A stretch of DNA of 64,000 bases. It comes from REEB95 sp050729835. GTDB taxonomy: Bacteria; Pseudomonadota; Alphaproteobacteria; ATCC43930; CGMCC-115725. Below the pieces are notes generated by a model. That model saw nothing but the letters and a program-made list of their open reading frames with translations. It was not told the origin of the DNA and did no database searches. The DNA is taken from positions 62,001-126,000 of the forward strand of contig JBOHLS010000004.1 of NCBI GenBank assembly GCA_050729835.1, read 5' to 3'. The translations under genes and the position numbers were made by a program. Of the stretch, positions 25,378 to 35,055 are shown piece after piece; positions within the stretch are counted from its first letter, which is position 1, and each line of letters opens with the position of its first letter.

Positions 25378-25896
25378 GTGCGAACCATGAAGACGACCGC
25401 CGTCAGCCTGATCGCGCTGACCGCGCTTGCGGCCTGCGCCTCGCATCCGATTGGGCCGTCGGTCGCGGTCATGCCGGCGCCCAACAAGCCGTTCTCGGTG
25501 TTCCAGGACGATCAGGCGGTGTGCAAGAACTTCGCCGACCAGCAGGTCGCCGGCGCGGCGCAAGGCGCCAACAACTCAGCGCTCGGCTCGGCCGCGATCG
25601 GCACGATTCTCGGCGCCGGCTTGGGCGCGGCGATCGGCGGCGGCCGCGGCGCGGCGATCGGCGCCGCCGGCGGCGCGGGCGCCGGCACGCTCTATGGCAC
25701 GAGCCAATCGAGCCAGGCCAACATGACGATCCAGCAGCGCTACGACATCGCTTACGAGCAGTGCATGTATTCGCGCGGCAACCAGGTGCCGGGCTACGCC
25801 CAGGCGCCGTCGTCGGTCTCGCAGCCGCCGGGCTACGCGCCGCCACCTCCGCCGCCGAACTATCCGCCGCCACCGCCTCCCCCGCCGCCGCGCTGA
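25378..25896 (+). CDS. Glycine-zipper lipoprotein
   Basis: A 172-residue predicted lipoprotein with lipobox LTALAAC. A glycine-zipper segment (IGTILGAGLGAAIGGGRGAA) spans about 30 residues and may insert in or associate with membranes. Then follows YEQCMYSRGNQVPGY, a motif shared by many related proteins, and a polyproline tail. I chose the GTG at 25378 because AGGAG lies seven bases before it; the ATG nine bases later is too far from that site. A strong terminator follows the gene. Confidence 0.78.
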   Translation: MRTMKTTAVSLIALTALAACASHPIGPSVAVMPAPNKPFSVFQDDQAVCKNFADQQVAGAAQGANNSALGSAAIGTILGAGLGAAIGGGRGAAIGAAGGAGAGTLYGTSQSSQANMTIQQRYDIAYEQCMYSRGNQVPGYAQAPSSVSQPPGYAPPPPPPNYPPPPPPPPPR

Positions 25897-25911
25897 GCGC
25901 CGGCGACACGT

Positions 25912-25945
25912 AAAACCCGCCGCGGTTTCTGCCCGGCGGGTTTTT
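25912..25945 (+). terminator. Rho-independent terminator
   Basis: AAAACCCGCCG at 25912-25922 pairs with CGGCGGGTTTT at 25934-25944 around an 11-base loop and is followed by a T run. It lies 16 bases after the glycine-zipper gene and isolates it from the lut operon. Confidence 0.85.
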
Positions 25946-26005
25946 GTCGAGTTGCTTTCGCGGCGCAGCGCCGCCATCCTGCGCGCGGAAACGCCGGGAA
26001 AAATT

Positions 26006-26773
26006 ATGACCGAGAAGCCGCGCGTCGCGCTCTTCGTCACCTGCCTCGTCGACCTGTTTCGCCCGTCGGTCGGCTTCGCGGCGGTGAAGCTGCTCGAGGA
26101 CGCGGGCTGCACGGTCGAGGTGCCGCGCCATCAAAGCTGCTGCGGCCAGCCGGCCTACAACTCGGGCGACCGCAAATCGGCGCAGGTGATTGCGCTCAAC
26201 GTGATCGCCGCCTTCGCCAGCTTCGATTATGTCGTGGCGCCGTCGGGCTCGTGCGCCGGCATGCTCAAGGCGCACTATCCGGCGCTCTTCGCCGACGATC
26301 CGGCGATGGCGGGCAAGGCGCGCTCGCTCGCCGGCCGCACCTATGAGCTGGTCGCATTCCTGGTCGACGTGATGAAGGTCGAGCGCGTGACGGCGCGCTA
26401 CGACGGCGTCGCCACCTATCACGATTCCTGCTCCGGCCTGCGCGAGCTCGGCGTCAAGGCCCAGCCGCGTAAGCTGCTCGCCAGCGTCGCCGGCTTGATC
26501 GTAAAGGAGATGCGCGATTGCGAGGTGTGCTGCGGCTTCGGCGGCACCTTTGCGATCAAGTACGGCGACATCTCGGACAAGATTGTCGGCGAGAAGACCG
26601 ACAATATCCGCGCCGCCGGTGCCGATACGCTGCTCGCTGGCGACATGGGCTGTCTGCTCAACCTGGCTGGCAAGCTCGAGCGCGCCGGCGATCCGATCCG
26701 GGTGCGCCACGTCGCCGAGGTGCTGGCGGACATCGCCGGCCCCGCCATAGGCGAGTCGGGAGGCAAGACGTGA
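26006..26773 (+). CDS. lutA: Lactate utilization protein A, Fe-S subunit
   Basis: LutA of 255 residues with two CCG domains that bind iron-sulfur clusters. The cysteine motifs are HQSCCGQPAYNSGD with an upstream VTCLVD, and later DSCSGLRELG, CEVCCGFGG and GDMGCLLNL. With LutB and LutC it forms the LutABC complex that oxidises L-lactate to pyruvate. The ATG at 26006 gives the usual start. It overlaps lutB by four bases (GTGA). Confidence 0.93.
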   Translation: MTEKPRVALFVTCLVDLFRPSVGFAAVKLLEDAGCTVEVPRHQSCCGQPAYNSGDRKSAQVIALNVIAAFASFDYVVAPSGSCAGMLKAHYPALFADDPAMAGKARSLAGRTYELVAFLVDVMKVERVTARYDGVATYHDSCSGLRELGVKAQPRKLLASVAGLIVKEMRDCEVCCGFGGTFAIKYGDISDKIVGEKTDNIRAAGADTLLAGDMGCLLNLAGKLERAGDPIRVRHVAEVLADIAGPAIGESGGKT

Positions 26774-28198
26774 AGGCGACCAGCCACGCCTTCAAGGCCA
26801 ATGCGCGCCATGCGCTCGGCGATCCCAACCTGCAACGGGCGATGACCAATCTGCGCGCCGGTTTCGTCGAACGCCGGGCCCATGCGGTGGCGCAGCTACC
26901 GGAATGGGAGGAGCTACGCGACGCGGCGGTGGCGATCAAGCGGGACACGCTGGCGCATCTCGATTTCTATCTCGAGGAATTCGAGAAGAAGGTGGTCGCC
27001 AACGGCGGCCAGGTGCATTGGTGCCGCGACGCCGCCGAGGCCAACGCAGCCGTGCTAGCGATCTGCCGGCGGCTCGACGCTAGGACCGTCACCAAGGGCA
27101 AGTCGATGATCGGCGAGGAGATGGGCGTCAACGACTATCTCGCGGCCAACGGCGTCATGCCGGTCGAAACCGATCTCGGCGAGTACATCATCCAGATCCG
27201 GCACGAGCCGCCGAGTCACATCATCGCGCCCGCCGTCCATCTGGTGAAGGAACAGATCGCGCAATCGTTCCGCGACACGCACCGCGCGCTCGACCCGGCG
27301 CGGCCGCTGCGCGATGCGCGCCAGATGTGCGACGAGGCGCGCGCGATTCTACGGCCGCGCTTCCTCGCCGCGGATGTCGGCATCACTGGCGCCAATTTCC
27401 TCGTCGCCGAGACCGGCTCGAGCATTATCGTCACCAACGAGGGCAACGGCGATCTGACGCAGACGCTGCCCAAGGCGCATGTCGTGCTGGCGTCGATCGA
27501 GAAGGCGGTGCCGACGCTCGAGGACGCGGCGACTATCTTGCGCCTGCTGGCGCGTTCGGCCACCGGCCAGGAATTCTCGGCCTACACCACGGTCTCGACC
27601 GGGCCGCGCCGCCGCGACGATGCCGACGGGCCGGGCGAGTATCACGTTGTGCTGCTCGACAATGGCCGCAGCGCGCTGTTGGGCGGCGAGTTCGAGGACA
27701 TGCTGCGCTGCATCCGCTGCGCCGCCTGCCTCAACCATTGTCCGGTCTATCAGGCGATCGGCGGCCATAGCTGGCTGGGTCTATCCCGGGCCGATGGGCT
27801 CGGTGCTGACGCCGTCGCTGATTGGCGTCGAGGAAGCCGGCAACCTGCCCAACGCCTCGACCTTTTGCGGCCGCTGCGAAAGCGTCTGTCCGATGAGGAT
27901 TCCGTTGCCCAAGATGATGCGCCACTGGCGCGAGCGCGAGTTCCAGCGCCATTTGCTGCCGCGCGCCTATCGCCTCGGCCTCGCCGCCTGGGCGTTCCTG
28001 GCGCGGCGCCCGGCGCTCTACCGCCTCGCCGCCGATGTTGGCGCGCGCGTGCTGGGCACTGTCGGGCGCGCCCGAGGTCGCTTCCGCGCCCTGCCCTTGG
28101 CAGCAGGGTGGACCCGCACACGCGGCATGCCCGCGCCCGAAGGCCGCAGCTTCATGAGTCTGTGGTCGGCGCGCCAAGCGACGCGGAAGGCCCGATGA
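26770..28198 (+). pseudogene. lutB: Lactate utilization protein B, frameshifted
   Basis: LutB-type protein that should carry two [4Fe-4S] clusters and an LUD domain. From a GTG overlapping the lutA stop, the frame gives a normal N-terminal part through CIRCAACLNHCPVYQAIGGH. There it breaks: the expected GWVYPGPMGSVLTPSLIG and the second cluster motif CGRCESVCP continue in the next frame. The shift falls at 27766-27773, best explained by two lost bases or one gained base. The original frame has no stop and runs straight into lutC, so a LutB-LutC hybrid polypeptide is conceivable. Both halves are well conserved, so this is either recent damage or a sequencing error. Confidence 0.88.
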
Positions 28199-28896
28199 GC
28201 GGTTCGCGCGACCAGGTCCTGGGATCGATCCGGCGGTCGCTCAAACGCGGGCCGCTGGCGCCCGAAGCGGCGGCGGCCTGCGAGACCCACCTGGCGACGC
28301 ACCGGCGCAATCTTATTCCGGCGCGGGCGCGGAGTCTTCCGCCGCGCGGCCAGGTCGAGCTTTTCGTCAAGATGGCCGAGGCGGTCAACGCCACGGTGGC
28401 GCGGGTGAGGCAAGCGGGCGACGTGCCGGCGGCGATCGCCGAATACCTGACGCGGCTCAACCTGCCGCCGCGTTTGGTGCGCGCACCCGATCCGGCGCTC
28501 GACGCGCTGCCGTGGAGCGAGCGTCCGCTGCTCGAAACCCGGCGCGGCATCGCCGAGGATGCCGATGCGGTCGGCGTCACCGCCTGCTTCGCCGCCGTCG
28601 CCGAAACCGGCACCTTGATGCTGCATTCCGGCGCCGCCGGGCCGACGCGCAACAATTTCCTGCCCGACACGCACGTTGTCGTCGTTCGTGGCAGCCAGGT
28701 GGTGGCCGCTTACGAGGACGGCTGGGACCGGCTGCGCGCCGCGCGCGGCGGCGACGGCGGCTTCGCCATGCCGCGCACGGTCAACTTCATCACCGGTCCG
28801 TCGCGCACCGCCGACATCGAGCAGAAGATCGAGCTCGGCGCGCACGGACCGCGCCGGCTCCATATCGTGCTGATCGACGATGGCGAGCCGGCTTAG
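28195..28896 (+). CDS. lutC: Lactate utilization protein C
   Basis: LutC of 233 residues, an LUD-domain protein (DUF162). Typical segments are GVTACFAAVAETGTLML, RNNFLPDTHVVVV and the C-terminal MPRTVNFITGPSRTADIEQ, which includes the conserved GPSRTADIE signature. It joins LutA and LutB in lactate oxidation. The ATG overlaps the stop of the restored lutB frame, which confirms where lutB should end. Confidence 0.92.
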   Translation: MSGSRDQVLGSIRRSLKRGPLAPEAAAACETHLATHRRNLIPARARSLPPRGQVELFVKMAEAVNATVARVRQAGDVPAAIAEYLTRLNLPPRLVRAPDPALDALPWSERPLLETRRGIAEDADAVGVTACFAAVAETGTLMLHSGAAGPTRNNFLPDTHVVVVRGSQVVAAYEDGWDRLRAARGGDGGFAMPRTVNFITGPSRTADIEQKIELGAHGPRRLHIVLIDDGEPA

Positions 28897-29383
28897 GGAC
28901 GAGGACCGCACGCTCTGGCGCGATGCGATGCGCGGCGTCAAGCCGCTGCGCCGCAGGGCGATCGCGACGACACCCGCCGCCGTACCCGAGCCAGCATTGT
29001 CGCCGCCGCCTATTCCCGCTCCCGTGGAACGGGGGAGGGTTGGAGCGGGGGTCGTCGCGTCGGCACTCGATCGGCGGACGCTGACGCGGCTCAAGCATGG
29101 CGAGATGCCGATTGAAGCGCGTCTCGATCTCCACGGCCTGACGCAAGAGGCGGCGCATCGTGCGCTCGTCCGCTTTATCGACGAGGCGACCGCCGATGGC
29201 GCGCGCCTGACGCTGGTGATCACCGGCAAAGGTCGCAGTGGCGAAGGCGTGTTGCGCGAAGCCGTGCCGCGCTGGCTCACCGAGCGGGCGAATCGCGCGC
29301 GCATCCTGGCGGTGATGCCGGCGGCGGCGAAACACGGCGGCAGCGGCGCGCTCTACGTCCTGCTACGGCGGACGCGAGCATGA
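28880..29383 (+). CDS. Smr domain-containing protein
   Basis: A 167-residue protein with a C-terminal Smr domain: LDLHGLTQEAAHRALVRFID contains the conserved DLHG, and LVITGKGRSGEGVLREAVPRWL contains the TGKG motif. Smr domains are nicking or RNA-cleaving endonucleases. The N-terminal 60 residues are a proline-rich linker whose DNA (29013-29052) contains a palindromic GC-rich element. In alphaproteobacteria this gene usually follows mltA; here the lut genes separate them. It overlaps lutC by 17 bases and the XRE gene by four. Confidence 0.88.
   Translation: MASRLRDEDRTLWRDAMRGVKPLRRRAIATTPAAVPEPALSPPPIPAPVERGRVGAGVVASALDRRTLTRLKHGEMPIEARLDLHGLTQEAAHRALVRFIDEATADGARLTLVITGKGRSGEGVLREAVPRWLTERANRARILAVMPAAAKHGGSGALYVLLRRTRA
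29013..29052. repeat. In-frame palindromic element inside the smr linker
   Basis: The run CCGCTCCCGTGGAACGGGGG and its continuation is an interrupted palindrome (CTCCCGT/ACGGGGGAG) with a further GGAGCGGGGG copy. It looks like the GC-rich intergenic palindromes scattered through many alphaproteobacterial genomes. It is translated in frame as part of a proline/glycine-rich linker, without a stop. Only one copy is in this window, so repeat status is inferred. Confidence 0.4.
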
Positions 29384-29778
29384 CGCCGTTCGGCATTAAG
29401 TTGCGCGCCATCCGCGCCGAGCGCGGCATTCGCCTCAAGGACATGGCTACGACGCTCGGCGTCTCGGCCGCCTATCTCTCGGCTTTGGAGCACGGGCGGC
29501 GCGGCCGGCCGACGCATGCGATGGTGGTGGCGATCTGCGCCCAGCTCGGCATCATCTGGGACGAGGCCGACGAGCTGATGCGTCTCGCGCGCATCTCGCA
29601 TCCGCGCGTCACCGTCGACACCGCCGGGCTGTCGTCCGAGGCGACCGAGCTCGCGAATCTTCTGGCCGAACGCATCCGCAAGCTGCCGCCGGACCGAGTC
29701 GCGCGGCTGCTCGACCTGCTCAAAACCGCACCGGCGGGGCCGCCGCCGCGCCGCCGGCGGACGGTGAACGCACGCTGA
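29380..29778 (+). CDS. XRE-family helix-turn-helix regulator
   Basis: A 132-residue DNA-binding protein. The HTH covers GIRLKDMATTLGVSAAYLSA near residues 16-35, followed by LEHGRRGRPTHAMVVAICAQLG. The C-terminal half, from about residue 80, has a leucine-rich helix (LANLLAERIRKLPPDRVARLLDLL) that could dimerise. Its start overlaps the smr stop, a pairing conserved in this group of bacteria. Targets are unknown. Confidence 0.85.
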   Translation: MTPFGIKLRAIRAERGIRLKDMATTLGVSAAYLSALEHGRRGRPTHAMVVAICAQLGIIWDEADELMRLARISHPRVTVDTAGLSSEATELANLLAERIRKLPPDRVARLLDLLKTAPAGPPPRRRRTVNAR

Positions 29779-29825
29779 CCTAATCGCTCCGGGTTTCCCC
29801 TAGAACGCCACCGGAGAATCGGGAG

Positions 29826-29847
29826 AACCGCGGAAAACGGTTGTTTT
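29826..29847 (+). terminator. Weak intrinsic terminator after the XRE gene
   Basis: AACCG and CGGTT form a 5-bp stem around CGGAAAA, followed by GTTTT. It is short but placed 48 bases past the XRE stop and ahead of the long cspA leader. Confidence 0.4.
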
Positions 29848-29988
29848 AAGTCCCCGCCGCACCGCACGCTTTTTCCCGCCCAATCACCGGTTCGTGCGCC
29901 TCCGATCGTCAACCGATCCTGCTCCCGACCCTCCGATTGACGCAGCCGCCGTGGGCGTGCACGGCACCAAACGCTTTGGAGACCCAGC

Positions 29989-30195
29989 TTGGCTACTGGC
30001 ACCGTGAAGTGGTTCAACGCGCAGAAGGGCTACGGCTTCATTCGTCCGCAGGACGGCGGGAAGGACGTTTTCGTCCACATCTCGGCAGTCGAGCGCGCCG
30101 GCATGGGCACGCTCAACGAAGGGCAAAAGCTCCGTTATGAGATCGCACGTGATCGCGGCAAGGATGCTGCCGCCAACCTCGCGCTCACCGAATAA
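29989..30195 (+). CDS. cspA: Cold-shock protein (CspA family)
   Basis: A 68-residue cold-shock domain protein with RNP1-like KGYGFIRP and RNP2-like VFVHISAVERAG. It binds single-stranded nucleic acid and acts as an RNA chaperone. The start codon is TTG, seen in TTGGCTACTGGC; a GGAG sits seven bases upstream and no ATG gives the conserved ATGTVKWFN beginning. The upstream 210 bases hold no other gene and may be a long 5' leader, as known for cold-shock genes. A terminator follows. Confidence 0.93.
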   Translation: MATGTVKWFNAQKGYGFIRPQDGGKDVFVHISAVERAGMGTLNEGQKLRYEIARDRGKDAAANLALTE

Positions 30196-30236
30196 CAACT
30201 TACTCTGGACCGCCCCCCATATTCGGCCGGACCCTC

Positions 30237-30273
30237 AAGGGCGCTCCGCTCCCCCGGACGCCCTTTTTCTTTT
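30237..30273. terminator. Rho-independent terminator between cspA and hslU
   Basis: AAGGGCG and CGCCCTT pair, with an inner TCCG/CGGA stem and one bulged C, followed by TTTTTCTTTT. It lies between two convergent genes. The T-run suits the plus strand, so it mainly ends cspA transcripts. Confidence 0.82.
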
Positions 30274-30289
30274 GCGCGTGCCGCAACCG

Positions 30290-31602
<1,313 letters not shown>

Positions 31603-31606
<4 letters not shown>

Positions 31607-32160
31607 TGCGTGTCGAGCGATTCGAGCGTGACGTTGCGGTTGGTGTAGATGCAGATGTCGGCGGCGATCGCCATCGACGTGCGGACGATGGCCTCGGCGT
31701 CGAGGTCCGGGCGGTCGAGCAGCGCGCGCGCCGCGGCCAGCGCGTAAGGCCCGCCCGAGCCGATGCCGATGATGCCGCTTTCGGGCTCGAGCACGTCGCC
31801 GGTGCCCGATAGCACCAGCGAAACCTCCTTGTCGGCGACCGCCATCATCGCCTCGAGGCGGCGCAGCAGCCGGTCGGTGCGCCAGTCCTTGGCGAGCTCG
31901 ACGCAGGCACGGGTGAGCTGCCCCGGGTACTGCTCGAGCTTGGCCTCGAGCCGCTCGAACAGCGCGAAGGCGTCGGCGGTGGAACCGGCGAAGCCGGCGA
32001 GCACGGTGCCGCCGCCCAGCCGGCGCAGCTTCTTGGCGTTCGACTTGATGATGGTGTTGCCCATCGTGACCTGGCCGTCGCCGGCGATCACGACCTTGCC
32101 GCCTTTGCGCACGGACAGGATCGTGGTGCCGTGCCAGGCCGCCGGGTTGTGCTCGTGCAT
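31603..32160 (-). CDS. hslV: ATP-dependent protease peptidase subunit HslV
   Basis: HslV (ClpQ), 185 residues, a proteasome-like peptidase. The propeptide MHEHNPAAWHG is removed to expose the N-terminal catalytic threonine of TTILSVRKGGKVVIAGDGQV. GNTIIKSNAKKLRRL and GSGGPYALAAARAL are family hallmarks. It forms the HslVU complex with the next gene. A heat-shock-type promoter may lie at 32189-32219. Confidence 0.98.
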
Positions 32161-32188
32161 GAGGTCCTTTCGAGGCAGGAAACGGCCC

Positions 32189-32219
32189 TAAATGTAGGTC
32201 ACAGGCGGCGTTAATCAAG
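32189..32219 (-). promoter_or_regulatory. Possible sigma-32 promoter of hslVU
   Basis: On the minus strand CTTGAT lies 15 bases before CCTACATTTA, resembling the heat-shock promoter pattern CTTGAA-spacer-CCCATNTA. The -10 edge is about 30 bases from the hslV start. Known heat-shock control of hslVU supports the idea, but both hexamers have mismatches. Confidence 0.35.
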
Positions 32220-32289
32220 CCGGCGCGCGGGCCGCGCTGGCACGGCGGCGGCACGCCTGCTACAAGACCGCGGCAAGGAGTTGATTTCG

Positions 32290-32937
32290 ATGGCGAAAAC
32301 CACCGCCAAAGCCAAGCGTGGCCGCGCCAAGCTGAAAGGCCGCGTCGCCGAAGTCGAGCGCGCGACGCGCGAGACCCGCATCCGGGCGCGCGTCAATCTC
32401 GACGGCGCAGGCCGCGCCAGCATCCGCACGGGTATCGGCTTCCTCGATCACATGCTCGACCAACTGTCGCGCCACAGCCTGATCGATATCGAGCTCGAGG
32501 CCAAAGGCGATCTGCACATTGATCAGCACCACACCACCGAGGATTCGGGCTATGTCGTCGGCGAGGCGATCGCGCGCGCGCTGGGCGACCGCGGCGGCAT
32601 CGGCCGCTGGGGCGAGGCGATGGTGCCGATGGACGAGACGCTGACGCGCGTCGCGCTTGACGCCTCGAACCGGCCCTATCTGATCTGGAAGGTGAAGCTG
32701 TCCAAGCCGAAGCTCGGCCAGATGGACAGCGAGCTGTTCAAGGAATGGTTCCAGGCCTTCGCCCAATCGGCCGGCGTGACGCTGCACGTCGAGAATCTCT
32801 ACGGCGAGAACAACCACCACATCATCGAATCCTGCTTCAAGGGCCTGGCGCGAGCGTTGCGCCAGGCGGTCGCGATCGATCCGCGTCGCGCCGGAGCGGT
32901 GCCTTCGACCAAGGGCGTGCTCGGCGGAAGTCTCTGA
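32290..32937 (+). CDS. hisB: Imidazoleglycerol-phosphate dehydratase
   Basis: HisB, 215 residues, dehydrates imidazole glycerol phosphate in histidine synthesis. The manganese-binding histidine motifs are FLDHMLDQLSRHS, HIDQHHTTEDSGYVVGEA and NNHHIIESCFKGLARALRQA. The first 20 residues are a lysine-rich extension not needed for the fold. The ATG at 32290 has AAGGAG ten bases upstream; a TTG nine bases earlier would be too close to it. It begins the hisB-H-A-F cluster and is a monofunctional form without the phosphatase domain. Confidence 0.96.
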   Translation: MAKTTAKAKRGRAKLKGRVAEVERATRETRIRARVNLDGAGRASIRTGIGFLDHMLDQLSRHSLIDIELEAKGDLHIDQHHTTEDSGYVVGEAIARALGDRGGIGRWGEAMVPMDETLTRVALDASNRPYLIWKVKLSKPKLGQMDSELFKEWFQAFAQSAGVTLHVENLYGENNHHIIESCFKGLARALRQAVAIDPRRAGAVPSTKGVLGGSL

Positions 32938-33578
32938 TGTCGACAGTGCTGATCGATTACGGCTCGGGCAATCTGTGCTCGGCCGCGAAGGCGTTCGAGC
33001 GCGCGGCGCGCGAGCACGGCCTCGACGCGGCCGTGACGGTCACCGGCGACGCGCGCGCCCTCGCCGCCGCCGACCGCGTCGTGCTGCCCGGCGTCAGCGC
33101 CTTTGCCGACTGCAAGCGCGGCCTGGCGGCCCTGCCCGGCATGATCGAGGCCCTGCACGAGGCAGCGATCGTTCGCCGCAAGCCGTTCCTCGGCATCTGC
33201 GTCGGCATGCAGCTGATGGCGACGGTCGGGCGCGAGTTCGAGACGGTCGACGGCCTTGGCTGGATTCCGGGCGAGGTGGTGGCGCTCGCGCCGAACGATC
33301 CCGCGCTTAAGATTCCGCACATGGGCTGGAACGAGCTCAAGCTCGCCGCGACTCATCCGCTCTTGGATGGCATCAAAACGGGCGACCACGCCTATTTCGT
33401 CCATTCGTACCAGCTCAAGGCGCGCGAACCGCGCCATGTCCTGGCGGCCGCCGATTACGCCGGCCTGGTCACCGCCGCGGTCGGACGCGACAACCTGGTC
33501 GGCGTCCAGTTCCACCCCGAGAAGAGCCAGGCGACCGGTCTGCGGCTGATCGCCAACTTTCTGCGGTGGCGGCCGTGA
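32937..33578 (+). CDS. hisH: Imidazole glycerol phosphate synthase, glutaminase subunit
   Basis: HisH, 213 residues, a class I glutamine amidotransferase that supplies ammonia to HisF. The nucleophile is the cysteine in FLGICVGMQLM, the oxyanion strand is in LPGVSAFADC, and the His-Glu pair is in VGVQFHPEKSQ. Its ATG overlaps the hisB stop by one base (TGATG). It is separated from its partner hisF by hisA, the usual order. Confidence 0.96.
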   Translation: MSTVLIDYGSGNLCSAAKAFERAAREHGLDAAVTVTGDARALAAADRVVLPGVSAFADCKRGLAALPGMIEALHEAAIVRRKPFLGICVGMQLMATVGREFETVDGLGWIPGEVVALAPNDPALKIPHMGWNELKLAATHPLLDGIKTGDHAYFVHSYQLKAREPRHVLAAADYAGLVTAAVGRDNLVGVQFHPEKSQATGLRLIANFLRWRP

Positions 33579-34291
33579 TCCTCTATCCGGCGATCGACCT
33601 CAAGGAAGGGCGCTGCGTGCGGCTGGTGCGCGGCGCGATGAACAGCGCCACCGTTTTCAACGACGATCCGGCGGCGCAGGCGCGCGACTTCGCCGCCGCC
33701 GCCGCGACGTGGATTCACGTCGTCGATCTCGACGGCGCCTTTGCCGGCAAGCCGCGCAACGCCGCCGCGGTCGAGGCCATTGTCAAAGCCGTGCCGGCCA
33801 AGGTGCAGCTCGGCGGCGGCATCCGTGATCAGGCGACGCTCGAAGCCTGGCTCGGCCAGGGCGTGGCGCGGGTCGTGCTCGGCACGGCGGCAGTCAAGAA
33901 TCCCAACCTGGTGCGGGAATCCTGCCGGCGCTGGCCCGGCCACGTGGCGCTCGGCATCGACGCACGCGGCGGCAGGGTCGCGGTCGAGGGCTGGGCCGAA
34001 ACCTCGGCGCTGGCGGCGCTCGATCTGGCGCGGCGCTTCGAAGACGCCGGCGCCGCTGCGATTATCTACACCGATATCGACCGCGACGGTGCGCTTCATG
34101 GCGTCAATGTCGAAGCGACGGCGGCGCTCGCCAAGGCGGTCAAGACGCCGGTCATCGCCTCGGGCGGCATTGCGTCGCTCGACGATCTCGCCGCGCTCAA
34201 GGCGGCGGGGATTCCGGGTGCGATCCTCGGCCGCGCGCTGTACGACGGCGGCGTCGATCTCAAATCGGCGCTGGCCTTGGCGGCGGCCTGA
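33575..34291 (+). CDS. hisA: ProFAR isomerase
   Basis: HisA, 238 residues from this start, a TIM-barrel isomerase of the fourth histidine-pathway step. The catalytic aspartates are in LYPAIDLKEGRCVRL at the N-terminus and in YTDIDRDGALHGVN in the second half; GGGIRDQATLEAWL and IASGGIASLDDL bind the phosphates. I chose the GTG at 33575, which overlaps the hisH stop as GTGA and gives the family-typical start; a GTG nine bases upstream is the alternative. Confidence 0.95.
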   Translation: MILYPAIDLKEGRCVRLVRGAMNSATVFNDDPAAQARDFAAAAATWIHVVDLDGAFAGKPRNAAAVEAIVKAVPAKVQLGGGIRDQATLEAWLGQGVARVVLGTAAVKNPNLVRESCRRWPGHVALGIDARGGRVAVEGWAETSALAALDLARRFEDAGAAAIIYTDIDRDGALHGVNVEATAALAKAVKTPVIASGGIASLDDLAALKAAGIPGAILGRALYDGGVDLKSALALAAA

Positions 34292-35049
34292 TGCTCAAGG
34301 TTCGCGTCATTCCCTGTCTCGACGTCAAGGACGGCCGCGTCGTCAAAGGCGTCAATTTCGTCGATCTGGTCGATGCCGGCGATCCGGTCGAGCAGGCCAC
34401 GGTCTACGACGCCGAAGGCGCCGACGAACTAACCTTCCTCGACATCACCGCCTCGGCCGAGAACCGCGACACGCTCTACGACGTGGTGCGCCGCACCGCC
34501 GAGCGCTGCTTCATGCCGCTGACCGTCGGCGGCGGCGTGCGTTCGGTCGACGACATTCACAAGCTGCTGCTGGCCGGCGCCGACAAGGCCTCGATCAACA
34601 CCGCCGCCGTGGCCCGGCCCGAGCTGGTGCGCGAGGCGGCGGAGAAATTCGGCAGCCAGTGCATCGTCGTCGCCATCGACGCCAAGCAGGCCGGTACCGG
34701 CAAGTGGGAGGTCTTCACCCATGGCGGCCGCCGCGCCACGGGCATCGACGCGGGTGAATGGGCCAAGCGCATGGCGGCGGGAGGCGCCGGCGAGATTCTG
34801 CTGACCTCGATGGACCGCGACGGCACGCAGCGCGGCTTCGATGTCGCGCTCACCCGCGCCATCGCCGATGCCGTGGCGATTCCAGTGATCGCCGCGGGCG
34901 GCGTCGGTGCGCTAGCGCACCTGGTCGAAGGCGTGCGCGACGGCCACGCCAGCGCGGTGCTCGCCGCCTCGATCTTCCATTTCGGCACCTTCCGGGTGGC
35001 CGAGGCCAAGGCGGCGCTCAAGGCCGCCGGGATTCCCGTCCGACTCTAG
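34291..35049 (+). CDS. hisF: Imidazole glycerol phosphate synthase, cyclase subunit
   Basis: HisF, 252 residues, a TIM barrel that closes the imidazole ring using ammonia from HisH. The catalytic Asp is in RVIPCLDVKDGRVVKGVNF, the second in VVAIDAKQAGTGKWEV, with the phosphate sites VGGGVRSVDDI and IAAGGVGALAHL. The start overlaps the last base of the hisA stop. It converges on the padR gene with six bases between stops and no terminator seen. Confidence 0.97.
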   Translation: MLKVRVIPCLDVKDGRVVKGVNFVDLVDAGDPVEQATVYDAEGADELTFLDITASAENRDTLYDVVRRTAERCFMPLTVGGGVRSVDDIHKLLLAGADKASINTAAVARPELVREAAEKFGSQCIVVAIDAKQAGTGKWEVFTHGGRRATGIDAGEWAKRMAAGGAGEILLTSMDRDGTQRGFDVALTRAIADAVAIPVIAAGGVGALAHLVEGVRDGHASAVLAASIFHFGTFRVAEAKAALKAAGIPVRL

Positions 35050-35055
35050 CCGGGT

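Noticed and set aside
26518..28896. One long open frame covering lutB and lutC as a single 792-residue gene
   Set aside because: The middle 140 residues have no LutB similarity, while the next frame there carries the conserved LutB end. A frameshift in lutB explains it better than a natural fusion.
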